Part shown: piece after piece, positions 55,666 through 64,000 of the stretch
Position numbering within the stretch: position 1 is the first letter of the stretch
How the letters are laid out: the number at the start of each line of letters is the position of its first letter
From: Burkholderia cepacia
GTDB lineage: Bacteria > Pseudomonadota > Gammaproteobacteria > Burkholderiales > Burkholderiaceae
NCBI RefSeq assembly: GCF_001718835.1
Contig: NZ_CP013443.1
Coordinates: 434,001-498,000, forward strand
Direction: 5' to 3'
Length of the DNA stretch: 64,000 nucleotides
Translations under genes and position numbers: made by a program
The notes under the pieces: generated by a model
The model's database searches: none
What the model was told of the DNA's origin: nothing
What the model saw: the letters and a program-made list of their open reading frames with translations, nothing else

Positions 55666-56787
55666 ATGCCGATCAATCTCCCCGAGCTGCTGACGCCGAT
55701 CAGCGATGCGTCGCCCAGCGGCGACGACCTGCTGTTTTCGAACGAATTCGACGCGATCCAGGACGCGCGGCGCTATGACGATCCGACGCTCGACCAGGGC
55801 GAATGGGTGACCGAGATCAAGGAGGCCGACTGGGGCTTCGTCGTCGATCACGCGGGCGAGCTGCTGCGCACGCGCACGAAGGACCTGCGGCTCGCCGTAT
55901 GGCTGACCGAGGCGCTCGCGCTCGAGGACGGCATCACCGGCCTCACCGAAGGCTATGCGCTGCTCGAGGGCCTGTGCCGCGACTTCTGGGACACGTTCCA
56001 CCCGCTGCCCGAAGACGACGACACCGAGCACCGGCTCGGCAACGTCGCGTGGCTGTCCGGCCGCACGGCCGAGCTGCTGCGAGCGGTGCCGATGACGGAC
56101 GGCGCATCGAACGCATTCAGCACGCTCGACTGGGAAGTGGCGCAGCACGTCGCGCAGGCGATCAAGCGCGATCCCGAACATGCGGACGACATCGCACGCG
56201 GCAAGCCGTCGATCGAGCAGATCGATTCGTCGCGGCGCGTGACGTCGATCGCGTTCTACACCGCGCTGCTCGCGAACCTGAAGGCGTTCGAATTCGCGCT
56301 CGATGCATTCGAGGAGCGGCTCGTCGAGCGCGCGGGCGATTCGGCGCCGAGCTTCCGGCAGGCGCGCGACGCGTTCGAGACCGTGTACCGGCTCGCCGAG
56401 CGCTTTGCGCGCGAGCAGGGTTATACGGGCGCGCAGCAGCAGGCGCAGTCGCAAGCGGCGCCGCCGGCGGCGCAGGAGCGCATCGAGCCGAGTTTCGGCG
56501 CCCCGCATTACACGGAGGAGACCCTCGTGCAGCAGCAGCCCGTTTTGCGTCCGGCGACGCAGATGATCGCCGGCATCCAGAACCGTGCGCAGGCCGTCGA
56601 CCAGTTGCGCGCGGTCGCCCGCTATTTCCGCCAGACCGAGCCGCACAGCCCGGTCGCGTATCTTGCCGACAAGGCGGCCGAATGGGCCGACATGCCGCTG
56701 CACAAGTGGCTCGAGAGCGTCGTGAAGGACGACGGGGCGATGTCGCATCTTCGTGAGCTGTTGGGGGTGAAACGGGACGAGTCGTAA
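55666..56787 (+). CDS. tssA: T6SS protein TssA (ImpA N-terminal family)
   Basis: 373 residues. The ImpA_N domain is clear: LTPISDASPSGDDLLFSNEF, DWGFVVDHAGELLRTRTKDL, RLAVWLTEALALEDGITGL, WDTFHPLPEDDDTEHR. The C-terminal part ends in an HSPVAYLADKAAEWADMPLH-type segment. TssA primes tube and sheath assembly. It is the last core gene before the cargo module. Confidence 0.94.
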   Translation: MPINLPELLTPISDASPSGDDLLFSNEFDAIQDARRYDDPTLDQGEWVTEIKEADWGFVVDHAGELLRTRTKDLRLAVWLTEALALEDGITGLTEGYALLEGLCRDFWDTFHPLPEDDDTEHRLGNVAWLSGRTAELLRAVPMTDGASNAFSTLDWEVAQHVAQAIKRDPEHADDIARGKPSIEQIDSSRRVTSIAFYTALLANLKAFEFALDAFEERLVERAGDSAPSFRQARDAFETVYRLAERFAREQGYTGAQQQAQSQAAPPAAQERIEPSFGAPHYTEETLVQQQPVLRPATQMIAGIQNRAQAVDQLRAVARYFRQTEPHSPVAYLADKAAEWADMPLHKWLESVVKDDGAMSHLRELLGVKRDES

Positions 56788-56880
56788 GCCCGACGAGCGT
56801 CTGGCGGCGTACGTGATGAACCGTTCCCGTGAGAGCGGGAGGCAGCGCGGGATTGCGACGAACAAGCAGATGGACGACGT

Positions 56881-59559
56881 ATGAACATCACCGAATTGAT
56901 TCAGGCGATTCGCGGCGGCCTGATCCAGCAGGATCGCTTGCTGAAGATGGACATTCCGTCGTTGCCGGGCAATGCGCTCGTGCCGCGCCGGGCCGTGACC
57001 CATTCCGAACTGGGCCGCGACTTCAGCGTCACGCTCGACATGGTGTCGACCGCCGGCGATATCGAACTCAAGAAGCTGATCGCCCAACCGATCACGCTCT
57101 GGATTCAGCAGGCGAACAAGTCGTATCTGCCGATCAACGGCTACATCCATACGGCCCGCAGGCTCGGCGCGGATGGCAGCCTGTCGAGCTATCAGCTGAC
57201 TTTCGCCTCATGGATGCATTTCCTAAAGTTCCGCAGCGATATGCGGTACTGGCAGGACACGAGCGTCGACGCCGTCATCACGGATGTATTCAATGCGCAT
57301 CCGCAGGCCAAAGGGCGGTTCCGGTTTGCGCTGTCGAAGCCGCTGCCTTCGCGCTCCTATTGCCGCCAAAGCGAAACCGACTGGAACTTCGTGCATCGCC
57401 TGATGGAAGACGAGGGACTGTTCGGCTTCTGGCGGCATGACGAGGACGGCAACGCACACACGCTCGTCGTGACCGACGACCTGTATGCGGTCGACGACAT
57501 GTCGCCGAAGTCCGTTGGATTCTATCGGGCGGGAACCGGCAGCGAAACCGACGCATTCACGCAGTGGGCCGGTTCGCGGACCCTGCAGAGCGCGCTGCAC
57601 ACGACGCGCACGTTCGACTATAAGACGCCGTCCTCTCCGGTCAATCCGAAAGGTACGACGTTGCCGACGATGGCCGATCAAGGGAATCTGCCCGAGCAGG
57701 CCGAAGTTTACGAGTACACCGGCGCCTACACGTATTTGAACCAGGATCGCGGTGAGCATCTGTCGAAGATTCGCCTGGAGGAATGGGAGTCGCGTGCGAA
57801 GCGATTCTTCGGCGCGGGCGGCGTTCGAGGCGTCGATGCCGGCCGGCGCTTCGTGCTGACCGACCATCCGGAGCACGACCGCGATCCGGACCGCGAACGG
57901 GAATTCGCGGCCATCAAGGTCTCGCGGTATATCGAGAACAACCTGCCGCTGTCGGCTCAGGAAGCGGGCTTCCCGCATAGCTTGCAGAACCGGCTGGCAC
58001 AGGCCAAAGCCGGTTGCGCGGACGAGGCCGCGTTCAGGGTCGCGCATGAGGACGGCTCGGCGGGTTTCTATCTCGTCGAAGTCGAAGCGCAGCGCGCGAC
58101 GGTGCCGTACCGCAGTCCGTTCGAGCACGGGAAGCCGGTGATGCAGCTCGAGACGGCCATCGTGGTCGGTCCGAGCGGCGAAGAGGTCTACACGGATGAA
58201 CTGAACCGGATCAAGGTGATGTTCATCTGGGATCGACAGAATCCGGGCAACGAACGCGCATCATGCTGGGTGCGCGTCGCGCAGTCGGATACCGGCGGCG
58301 GCTACGGGAGCGTACACGTTCCGCGAGTCGGCGAGGAAGTGCTCGTCGGTTATCTCGGCGGGGACTGCGACAGGCCGATCGTCCTGCATCGCATCTACAA
58401 CGGCGCGGTGAAGCCGCAATGGCATAGCGACGGGATCATGTCGGGCCATCGATCGAAGGAGTATTCGGGAGCCGGCTTCAACGAAATGGTGCTCGACGAC
58501 GCGACCGGCCAGAATCGCGCGCGCCTGTTCAGCAGCAGTGCGAATTCGCTGCTTCACGTCGGCTACCTGATCGAACAGAACGGCAATACGCGCGGTGCGT
58601 ATCTCGGCACCGGCTTCGACTTGCGGACCGATGCCTACGGCGCGGTGCGTGCCGGGCAGGGGCTGTACGTCACGACGCATCCGAAGCAGGCGAGCAGCCA
58701 GCCGCTCGACGTCAGCGAGGCGCAGCAACAGCTCGTCAATGCCGAAGGCCTGATCGAGGCAATGTCGCAGGCGAGCCAGATGCATCAGGCGGAAAGCCTC
58801 GGCGACGGTCACGACGCACTGAAGGCCTTCACCGGCGCGACGCAGAACAGCGTGCAGGGTTCGTCGTCGGGAGGCAGGACCGCGGGCGGCGGCACCGGCA
58901 GCGCGAATGCATTCAAGGAACCTGTGATGCTGTTTGGCAGTCCGGCGGGCGTGGCGCTGTCGACGCAGCAGAGCACGCACGTGGCCGCGGACCGGCACGT
59001 CAACCTCGTCAGCGGTCAGAGCACGCATATCGCCAGCGGTAAATCGCTGGTGGCGAGCGTCAAGCAGAAGCTCAGCCTGTTCGTGCAGAACGCGGGCATG
59101 AAGCTCTTTGCCGCAAAGGGCGACGTCGAGATACAGGCGCAGAACGACAACATCGAGATGGTTGCACAGAAGACCGTCAAGCTGTTGTCGGCGACTGCGA
59201 CGCTCGAAGGCGTCGCGAAGCAGGAAATCCTGCTGACGTCGGGCGGCGCGTATATCCGGATCAAGGACGGCAACATCGAGATTCACGCGCCGGGCAAGGT
59301 CGACGTGAAGGGGGGCGAGCACGCGTTCAGCGGGCCGACGAGCCTCCACAAGACGTTCAAGATGGAAGGCAAGAAGGCGGACATGCGGATTCGCTATGTC
59401 GATGCGGACGGGAATGTGCCGCATGGGGAGCCGATCAAGTTCACGACCGAGGACGGGACCGTGCATAGCGTCGCGCTCGACGCCGAAGGCAGGGCGGAGT
59501 TGAAGGACATCGATTTTGATCAGTTTGTGGCCAATCAGATCACGCGATCGGGAGAGTAA
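56881..59559 (+). CDS. vgrG: type VI secretion tip protein VgrG, second copy
   Basis: 892 residues, same gp27-gp5-DUF2345 order as the copy at 19574 and highly similar in the body (ETDWNFVHRLMEDEGLFGFW; CWVRVAQSDTGGGYGSVHVP; LTSGGAYIRIKDGNIEIHAP). It ends with a short extension (ADMRIRYVDADGNVPHGEPI) and lacks the Ala/Gly-rich tail. It is 2 bases ahead of the putative effector gene, which it likely carries. Confidence 0.94.
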   Translation: MNITELIQAIRGGLIQQDRLLKMDIPSLPGNALVPRRAVTHSELGRDFSVTLDMVSTAGDIELKKLIAQPITLWIQQANKSYLPINGYIHTARRLGADGSLSSYQLTFASWMHFLKFRSDMRYWQDTSVDAVITDVFNAHPQAKGRFRFALSKPLPSRSYCRQSETDWNFVHRLMEDEGLFGFWRHDEDGNAHTLVVTDDLYAVDDMSPKSVGFYRAGTGSETDAFTQWAGSRTLQSALHTTRTFDYKTPSSPVNPKGTTLPTMADQGNLPEQAEVYEYTGAYTYLNQDRGEHLSKIRLEEWESRAKRFFGAGGVRGVDAGRRFVLTDHPEHDRDPDREREFAAIKVSRYIENNLPLSAQEAGFPHSLQNRLAQAKAGCADEAAFRVAHEDGSAGFYLVEVEAQRATVPYRSPFEHGKPVMQLETAIVVGPSGEEVYTDELNRIKVMFIWDRQNPGNERASCWVRVAQSDTGGGYGSVHVPRVGEEVLVGYLGGDCDRPIVLHRIYNGAVKPQWHSDGIMSGHRSKEYSGAGFNEMVLDDATGQNRARLFSSSANSLLHVGYLIEQNGNTRGAYLGTGFDLRTDAYGAVRAGQGLYVTTHPKQASSQPLDVSEAQQQLVNAEGLIEAMSQASQMHQAESLGDGHDALKAFTGATQNSVQGSSSGGRTAGGGTGSANAFKEPVMLFGSPAGVALSTQQSTHVAADRHVNLVSGQSTHIASGKSLVASVKQKLSLFVQNAGMKLFAAKGDVEIQAQNDNIEMVAQKTVKLLSATATLEGVAKQEILLTSGGAYIRIKDGNIEIHAPGKVDVKGGEHAFSGPTSLHKTFKMEGKKADMRIRYVDADGNVPHGEPIKFTTEDGTVHSVALDAEGRAELKDIDFDQFVANQITRSGE

Positions 59560-59561
59560 AA

Positions 59562-61064
59562 ATGGGCAAGAAGCCGCTCGTCAAACATGACGTTCATATC
59601 GACCTGCCCGGCGAGCCGGTGTGTGTGGCGTCCCACACCGATACGACCATCACGCTTCGCAAGCATCGTGATGTGGTATTCGACGTCAAGCTTCACGCCG
59701 GCTCGACCTATACCGTCACCACGACGCATCCCGATCAGCCCAACGGGCGCTTCTATGATGCGAAGCGGAAACTGAATGTTGCCAAGACGACGTTCAAGGA
59801 CGGCGAGCCGTGCCATTTGTGGGTCGGCCGCAATTTCGAGGGGAGCCTGATTCTCAAGCAAGGCGAAAAGGAGTTGGGGCGCTACGCGATCAGCAAGATG
59901 GACTGCACGAAGGGCTGCACGGAGGATCCGAAGGACAAGCCGGCGCCGATGCTGATCGTCATGCACGATAACCAGGTTCTTGCGAAAGACTTGAGATCGC
60001 TGGGGGAGGGCCCGCAAGATTCACAACATCTCGCGTCATCCCTACCGTCAAGTGTACAAGGGGCGGGTCAATCAGGTCATTCCGGATCGAGTGTGGGTGT
60101 ACGTTCGGGCAACGCCACTCAGGTCGCGTCGGCGCCGGTGCCTCTTTCGGAGGCTAAGGCGACCAGGTCGAGAGATGGGATGCCGACAGTCCACGCGTTC
60201 AAGATCAAACAAACTACTGGCTCGACGGTTCCACCCGAACTCGTTGAGTTCTTTGCGAGTGGCGCGGACACATACACATGGGATCCGCTCAGTACGATTT
60301 CGCGGAATTTTCTCATTGCTCAAATTGCCGGCGGGCTAGGGTACAGTTGGGATGCGTTTGGGCCGAATGGTCCATTGAAGGGATTGTGGAATCGCGTGTT
60401 CTCTATTCACCGGAACTCGAACGGAGAGTTCACGATGTTCTTCCAGACTTCCAGGAAGGAACGGGATCTATTGGGCTTTCTTCTGACCACGTATCGAGCT
60501 CATTCGAGAGACGTGCGGGTCATGACGTTAGTGGGGGGAGCTGGCTCGCTCTCTGCGAGCTCCCGAGCAACTTGGGAAGCTGGCAAAGCTTCAGTCAATG
60601 TCAGAACAATGACGGGAAAAGCGTTGGGGCTTACGATCGTCATGGACACAGTGGCATGGTGGAAAGACTTTCAAACGATAAAGAGTGATGGCACGAGGAA
60701 GAAGGATTTTGCAAATCTGCTTGTCACGATCGGGATTGACGTGTTTCAGATGTGGGCAACGACACTCGTCTCTACTGCTTTTTTGAGCGCGATGTTTACG
60801 ACTGCCGCAGCGACGGCGGCCGGTGCCGTTACGGCACCAGTCTGGGCGATTGCGATTGGTGCAGTGGTGATCATGTGGGCAGTAGGTTACCTGGTTGCTG
60901 CACCCTTCAATCAAAAGGACAAGGCGGATAAGACTTTCGGTGACAATTTTGCCGAGTGGCTTCGCAAGACTGGCGAATTGCTCGAGAAGAAGCTGCCGCG
61001 CGACTACCCTGATACCTATTCAAAGTCGACCTGGCCGGTTTTCCCGATGGGAGCAACGCCGTGA
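59562..61064 (+). CDS. putative T6SS effector with a C-terminal membrane block
   Basis: 500 residues. Residues 1 to about 145 are charged and well structured (VKHDVHIDLPGEPVCVASHT, VVFDVKLHAGSTYTVTTTHP, CHLWVGRNFEGSLILKQGEK) with codon use like the VgrG. A Ser/Gly/Ala-rich linker follows. The rest is AT-richer: a globular part, then a hydrophobic block at about 385-447 (FLSAMFTTAAATAAGAVTAP, VWAIAIGAVVIMWAVGYLVA) and a basic tail. A single terminal hydrophobic hairpin recalls pore-forming colicins. The stop overlaps the start of a membrane immunity gene. No known family; the effector call is by context. Confidence 0.72.
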   Translation: MGKKPLVKHDVHIDLPGEPVCVASHTDTTITLRKHRDVVFDVKLHAGSTYTVTTTHPDQPNGRFYDAKRKLNVAKTTFKDGEPCHLWVGRNFEGSLILKQGEKELGRYAISKMDCTKGCTEDPKDKPAPMLIVMHDNQVLAKDLRSLGEGPQDSQHLASSLPSSVQGAGQSGHSGSSVGVRSGNATQVASAPVPLSEAKATRSRDGMPTVHAFKIKQTTGSTVPPELVEFFASGADTYTWDPLSTISRNFLIAQIAGGLGYSWDAFGPNGPLKGLWNRVFSIHRNSNGEFTMFFQTSRKERDLLGFLLTTYRAHSRDVRVMTLVGGAGSLSASSRATWEAGKASVNVRTMTGKALGLTIVMDTVAWWKDFQTIKSDGTRKKDFANLLVTIGIDVFQMWATTLVSTAFLSAMFTTAAATAAGAVTAPVWAIAIGAVVIMWAVGYLVAAPFNQKDKADKTFGDNFAEWLRKTGELLEKKLPRDYPDTYSKSTWPVFPMGATP

Positions 61065-61852
61065 CTCAAATTGAACATTCGCTCAGTGTCCGTGACAAGG
61101 GTGCTGCCACTAAAACGCGCATTGATGGGCACCCCCTTGTGGCGAAGCTCAGCCTGTTCACAGGGCTGCTTCCGCTGGGCGTGTATTGGGTAGCATTCAA
61201 TGCGTTCGGATCCTCAAATGTTCCGTGGCAGATCGCGTTGGCGCTGGAGTTTTTTTGTCCGACGCTCATTTACGTCCACTACTTGATGAATCGTCGCGCA
61301 CGGCGCTTGTATTGGGAGGGCGTAGCCGCGATCACTGCCTTTGTACCGATCTGGATGGCGGTCTGTTCCTATTGGCTGTTTTACCTTGGATTTGCGCCAT
61401 TGCCGTTTGAGGCACGCTTGATATCGCTTTCATTTTGCGTCGGTATCACAGCCATCACGATTCTGATCACGTGGAGAAACTATGCGCGTCAGACGGAACG
61501 ATTGGGCCTTGTCCGGAGGATGCCTGTCATCGAGCCTGACACAATCGTCTACCCGGATACGCTGGATAGTGGCGTCCCGATGCTCGAGCGCTCATGGAGC
61601 TGGCTGCCGGTTCCACCGGTTTGGCTGGTGTCGCTAATCGGCTCGGCTGGTACTGCGTATGCAATGCTGACCGGTCGCGTCTATGAAACGACCGGTGGTC
61701 CGCACATACTGTTCATCATGCTGTCGATCGTTAGTTTTCCGCTCTCCTGCCTGATTGTTGGGCGCTTCTTCGTGCGGCTGGCCTATTTCCATATCTACCT
61801 GCCGCTCAAGCTCGAACGCGAAACCGGCAAGAAGGTCATCCTTGGTCAGTGA
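61061..61852 (+). CDS. multi-pass membrane protein, likely immunity protein 1
   Basis: 263 residues from a GTG that overlaps the effector stop (GTGA). About six membrane segments: LSLFTGLLPLGVYWVAFNAF, IALALEFFCPTLIYVHYLM, GVAAITAFVPIWMAVCSYWL, LISLSFCVGITAITILITW, and two near the end (VWLVSLIGSAGTAYAML; FIMLSIVSFPLSCLIVG), then LKLERETGKKVILGQ. A multi-pass inner-membrane protein is what protects against a pore former. Confidence 0.75.
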   Translation: MTQIEHSLSVRDKGAATKTRIDGHPLVAKLSLFTGLLPLGVYWVAFNAFGSSNVPWQIALALEFFCPTLIYVHYLMNRRARRLYWEGVAAITAFVPIWMAVCSYWLFYLGFAPLPFEARLISLSFCVGITAITILITWRNYARQTERLGLVRRMPVIEPDTIVYPDTLDSGVPMLERSWSWLPVPPVWLVSLIGSAGTAYAMLTGRVYETTGGPHILFIMLSIVSFPLSCLIVGRFFVRLAYFHIYLPLKLERETGKKVILGQ

Positions 61853-61957
61853 GTGGCCGATCGTCGCTGGCGGGACGATGGAGTCTGTTGACGCAGGCAA
61901 CGAGACGTAGCGGCTCGCCATCGAGACACGAAAAGTGATTTCGACAGGAGCCACACT

Positions 61958-62743
61958 GTGAGGCCAGCCTCGACACAACACCAACGCGGTGCGGGAAAAA
62001 TAGAAAAGACTCGAATCGACGGCCATCTACTGGGCGCAAAGATGTTCGCATGCATCGGGATCGTCCCAGTCGTGTTCTATTGGTTTGCATTTTGCGCATT
62101 TGGATCATCCGGATTTCCATGGATGTGTGCGTTGGCAATTGAGATTTTCTGCCAGATTTTTGCGTACGTGCATTATTTCCTGAATCGACGGGCAAAGCGC
62201 CTGGTCTGGGCAGGCGCGTCAGTATGCATCGGTTTTTTTTCCGTGTGGTTATTGCTGGGATCGTATTGGCTGTTTTATTTCTGTTGGGCGCCGATGCCTT
62301 CTACGATTCGCGCAGTTGCACTTCCTGTATGCTTCGCTGCGGCGATAGGATGGGCGTGGCTGACGTGGCATATTTACGGCCGTGAGACGCGGCGGCTTGG
62401 ATTGACTGAGCGCCTCTTCAGAGTGGAATCAGATCGCATTGTTTACCCGGTCGAGTCGGACACTGTAATCGGCACCGTTGAGGGGCCTGGCGCGTTGATC
62501 ACCGTTCCATATTGGCTAGTCTCCACCGTGGGGCCGATCCTCATCGGCTATGCGATGCTGTCCGGGCGCGTGTTCGAAAAGACCGGCGGGCCGCATGGGG
62601 TGTTCATCATTCTTTCGGCTTTTAGTCTCCCCATTACTTGCTGGCTCGTGAGCAAAATTTTTGTGCGGTTTGCCTATTTTCAAATCTACCTGCCACTCAA
62701 ACTCGAGCGTGAGACGGGCAAGAAGGTGATCTTTGATCGATGA
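61958..62743 (+). CDS. multi-pass membrane protein, likely immunity protein 2 (paralogue)
   Basis: 261 residues from a GTG. Paralogue of the preceding gene with the same segment order (TRIDGHLLGAKMFACIGIVP, FYWFAFCAFGSS, FFCQ-like replaced by IEIFCQIFAYVHYFLNRRAK) and the same ending (IYLPLKLERETGKKVIFDR). The sequence diverges most in the loops. It may protect against the second, now displaced effector tip downstream. Confidence 0.72.
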   Translation: MRPASTQHQRGAGKIEKTRIDGHLLGAKMFACIGIVPVVFYWFAFCAFGSSGFPWMCALAIEIFCQIFAYVHYFLNRRAKRLVWAGASVCIGFFSVWLLLGSYWLFYFCWAPMPSTIRAVALPVCFAAAIGWAWLTWHIYGRETRRLGLTERLFRVESDRIVYPVESDTVIGTVEGPGALITVPYWLVSTVGPILIGYAMLSGRVFEKTGGPHGVFIILSAFSLPITCWLVSKIFVRFAYFQIYLPLKLERETGKKVIFDR

Positions 62744-62849
62744 TCGATTACATGCGGTTGGGCGGCATGCGTCGTTATTTCTGACGATGTTGATGTTGTC
62801 TGGAGGACCCTCGAAGACTCGGGACGTTGATATTGCAGCGGCCCGAAAG

Positions 62850-63300
62850 ATGTTCGGTCATAGTCCGATCTTGGCTGTTTTGATGTCCATCTGCTGTGCC
62901 AGTGTTCAAGCTCAAACGGCTGGCGGAGATCACGACACGATTCGCACCGTGGCGGGGGCGCTCACGATTTCGAAAGTCGAGCATATGGCTGGTGATGGCG
63001 TTGCCGGCCATGTCGATCTCGGCGGCAAGCGCTTCGATGAGCTTTACGGCTCACGCCATATGTACTACCCGGAACTGGACGACAAGAGCGGCGCCATATC
63101 GAGAATGGTGATGGAGGATTTCAGTGGAGGCTTCTCGGATCCACCATCCACCTCTTTGTACGATTTCCGCCGTACGCCTCCCGCGGCAGTGCCGATCAGC
63201 AGCAAGTTGGATATAGACGATGTGCGCTGGCAGCCTGGCACGGTGCTGCTGCACGCCGGCGACAAGTGGTACACGTTCGCCAATGTGTTACAAGTTAAAA
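62850..63300 (+). pseudogene. secreted protein, 3' end replaced
   Basis: From ATG 62850 a signal peptide (FGHSPILAVLMSICCASVQA) leads to about 125 mature residues (TIRTVAGALTISKVEHMAGD, YGSRHMYYPELDDKSGAISR, WQPGTVLLHAGDKWYTFANV). At about 63295 the reading changes to unrelated sequence, and the effector C-terminus homologue begins in another frame. The mature part looks like an intact periplasmic domain, possibly a further immunity protein. Family unknown; a frame upstream to 62733 exists. Confidence 0.55.
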
Positions 63301-63312
63301 AGCACGAAAATA

Positions 63313-63798
63313 ATGGCGATCGCGGCTGGTGCGGCCGAAGGAATGGCGGAGACGGCCAAGGCGTCGGCGAAAGCATGGACAGGCGCCTTCAAAGGGGCAG
63401 GGGGGATTGCTTTCATATTGACGATCGGCCTTGATGTAGCCGAGTGGTATCACGATTATGAGCAGATAAATCCGGACGGGACGAGGGGTAAGGGGCTTGC
63501 CGATCTCGTTGCCAAGGTAGGTATCGATATTGTAGCTGCAGGTATTTCATCCATACTTGGGGCGGGTGTCTACTATCTGCTCACGACTGCTCTCACGGGA
63601 TTCGGTGTTGCGGTGGGAGGCTGGGTGGCTCTTGTCGTGATAGGTGTAACGGCATTTTTATTTTATGTGATTGGTGTTGCGGATAATCACTACCTTTATA
63701 CGAAAAAGGCGACGGGATTGGCCCGAAGGGCCATGAGATATCTCGAGAAAACGTACCCGAAAGATTATGACGGTTATCCGATGATTGTTGCCTACTGA
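63313..63798 (+). CDS. displaced effector C-terminal domain
   Basis: 161 residues from ATG 63313, similar to the end of the effector at 59562: DVAEWYHDYEQINPDGTRGK matches TVAWWKDFQTIKSDGTRKKD, then a hydrophobic block (GISSILGAGVYYLLTTALTG, WVALVVIGVTAFLFYVIGVA) and the ending YLEKTYPKDYDGYP. It lacks the N-terminal carrier domain. It looks like an orphan toxin tip left after replacement. Whether it is expressed is unknown. Confidence 0.7.
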   Translation: MAIAAGAAEGMAETAKASAKAWTGAFKGAGGIAFILTIGLDVAEWYHDYEQINPDGTRGKGLADLVAKVGIDIVAAGISSILGAGVYYLLTTALTGFGVAVGGWVALVVIGVTAFLFYVIGVADNHYLYTKKATGLARRAMRYLEKTYPKDYDGYPMIVAY

Positions 63799-63799
63799 G

Positions 63800-64000
63800 A
63801 TGATGGAAAAAAGAGAGTTATCCGGAAGATATGGTGTGCTTTTTAGAACAAATCTGGGATTTGGGATTTTTCTGATCGGATGTGCCTACGTGCTAGGACT
63901 GCCTCTATTTGTCGGGAGCACTCTCCCGTTGGAAATATCCATTATCGTGGTGCTGATTACTGTCGTTGGGCAGGCTGTCGTGTGGCGTGCCGATGGCGGG
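63800..64000 (+). CDS. membrane protein, partial, likely immunity to the displaced tip
   Basis: The open frame of 67 codons runs off the window. Two hydrophobic segments are visible (LGFGIFLIGCAYVLGLPLFV; ISIIVVLITVVGQAVVW). It follows the displaced tip directly (TGAGATGATG). Unlike the two immunity paralogues in its N-terminus. Confidence 0.65.
   Translation, partial: MMEKRELSGRYGVLFRTNLGFGIFLIGCAYVLGLPLFVGSTLPLEISIIVVLITVVGQAVVWRADGG

Noticed and set aside
52906..57150. 1414-codon open frame on the minus strand
   Set aside because: It lies wholly opposite clpV, tssA and the start of vgrG. Its composition is the Arg/Ala/Asp-rich mirror of GC-rich codon use, with no domain text.

Overview
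The window is high-GC DNA that reads as the chromosome of a Burkholderia species, most likely of the Burkholderia cepacia complex. Three things point there: a housekeeping run of hisF-hisI-hisE, a DUF4870 protein, a HIT protein, tatABC, a DegS-like protease, NIF3, petABC and sspAB; the layout of the type VI secretion (T6SS) locus (tssL-tssK-tssJ divergent from a lipoprotein gene-tssB-tssC-hcp-tssE-tssF-tssG-tssH-tssA); and many close paralogues of Burkholderia-type Rhs, VgrG and SMI1/KNR4-like proteins. The species assignment is inferred from gene content and order, not from a search.

Layout. 1-10600 is core metabolism: the end of the histidine operon, the Tat exporter, a membrane-anchored HtrA protease, the cytochrome bc1 complex and the SspA/SspB pair. 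petC carries an apparent one-base deletion just after its signal peptide. A tRNA-Thr at 10615-10690 marks the change to accessory DNA. 10760-19300 holds a HigBA-type toxin-antitoxin pair, a XRE-regulator/SymE-like module, a possible lysozyme inhibitor, a large lipoprotein, two tandem secreted paralogues, two small proteins and an orphan amino-acid-binding protein.

19574-37570 is a VgrG-Rhs effector island: an intact vgrG, an intact 1527-residue Rhs protein with an ankyrin-type immunity gene, and then at least three displaced rhs C-terminal cassettes, each followed by a small low-GC immunity candidate. One Rhs gene is split by an IS4-family insertion with a clean 9-bp target duplication. A second XRE/SymE module and a fragment of a third symE lie among these cassettes. 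37743-42821 holds a chemoreceptor and a row of immunity-like genes (SMI1/KNR4-type, DUF4265-like, DUF2750-like) with no matching toxin nearby.

42879-56787 is the T6SS structural locus. The baseplate genes (tssK, E, F, G, A), sheath genes (tssB, C), tube gene (hcp), ClpV ATPase gene (tssH) and two of the three membrane-complex genes (tssJ, tssL) are present; tssM and a PAAR gene are not seen. 56881-64000 is a second cargo module: a VgrG, a 500-residue putative membrane-acting effector with a C-terminal hydrophobic block, two tandem multi-pass membrane proteins as likely immunity proteins, and then a displaced second copy of the effector C-terminus followed by another membrane protein that runs off the window. 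Together these form one T6SS with two VgrG-linked cargo sets and a record of effector-tip replacement.
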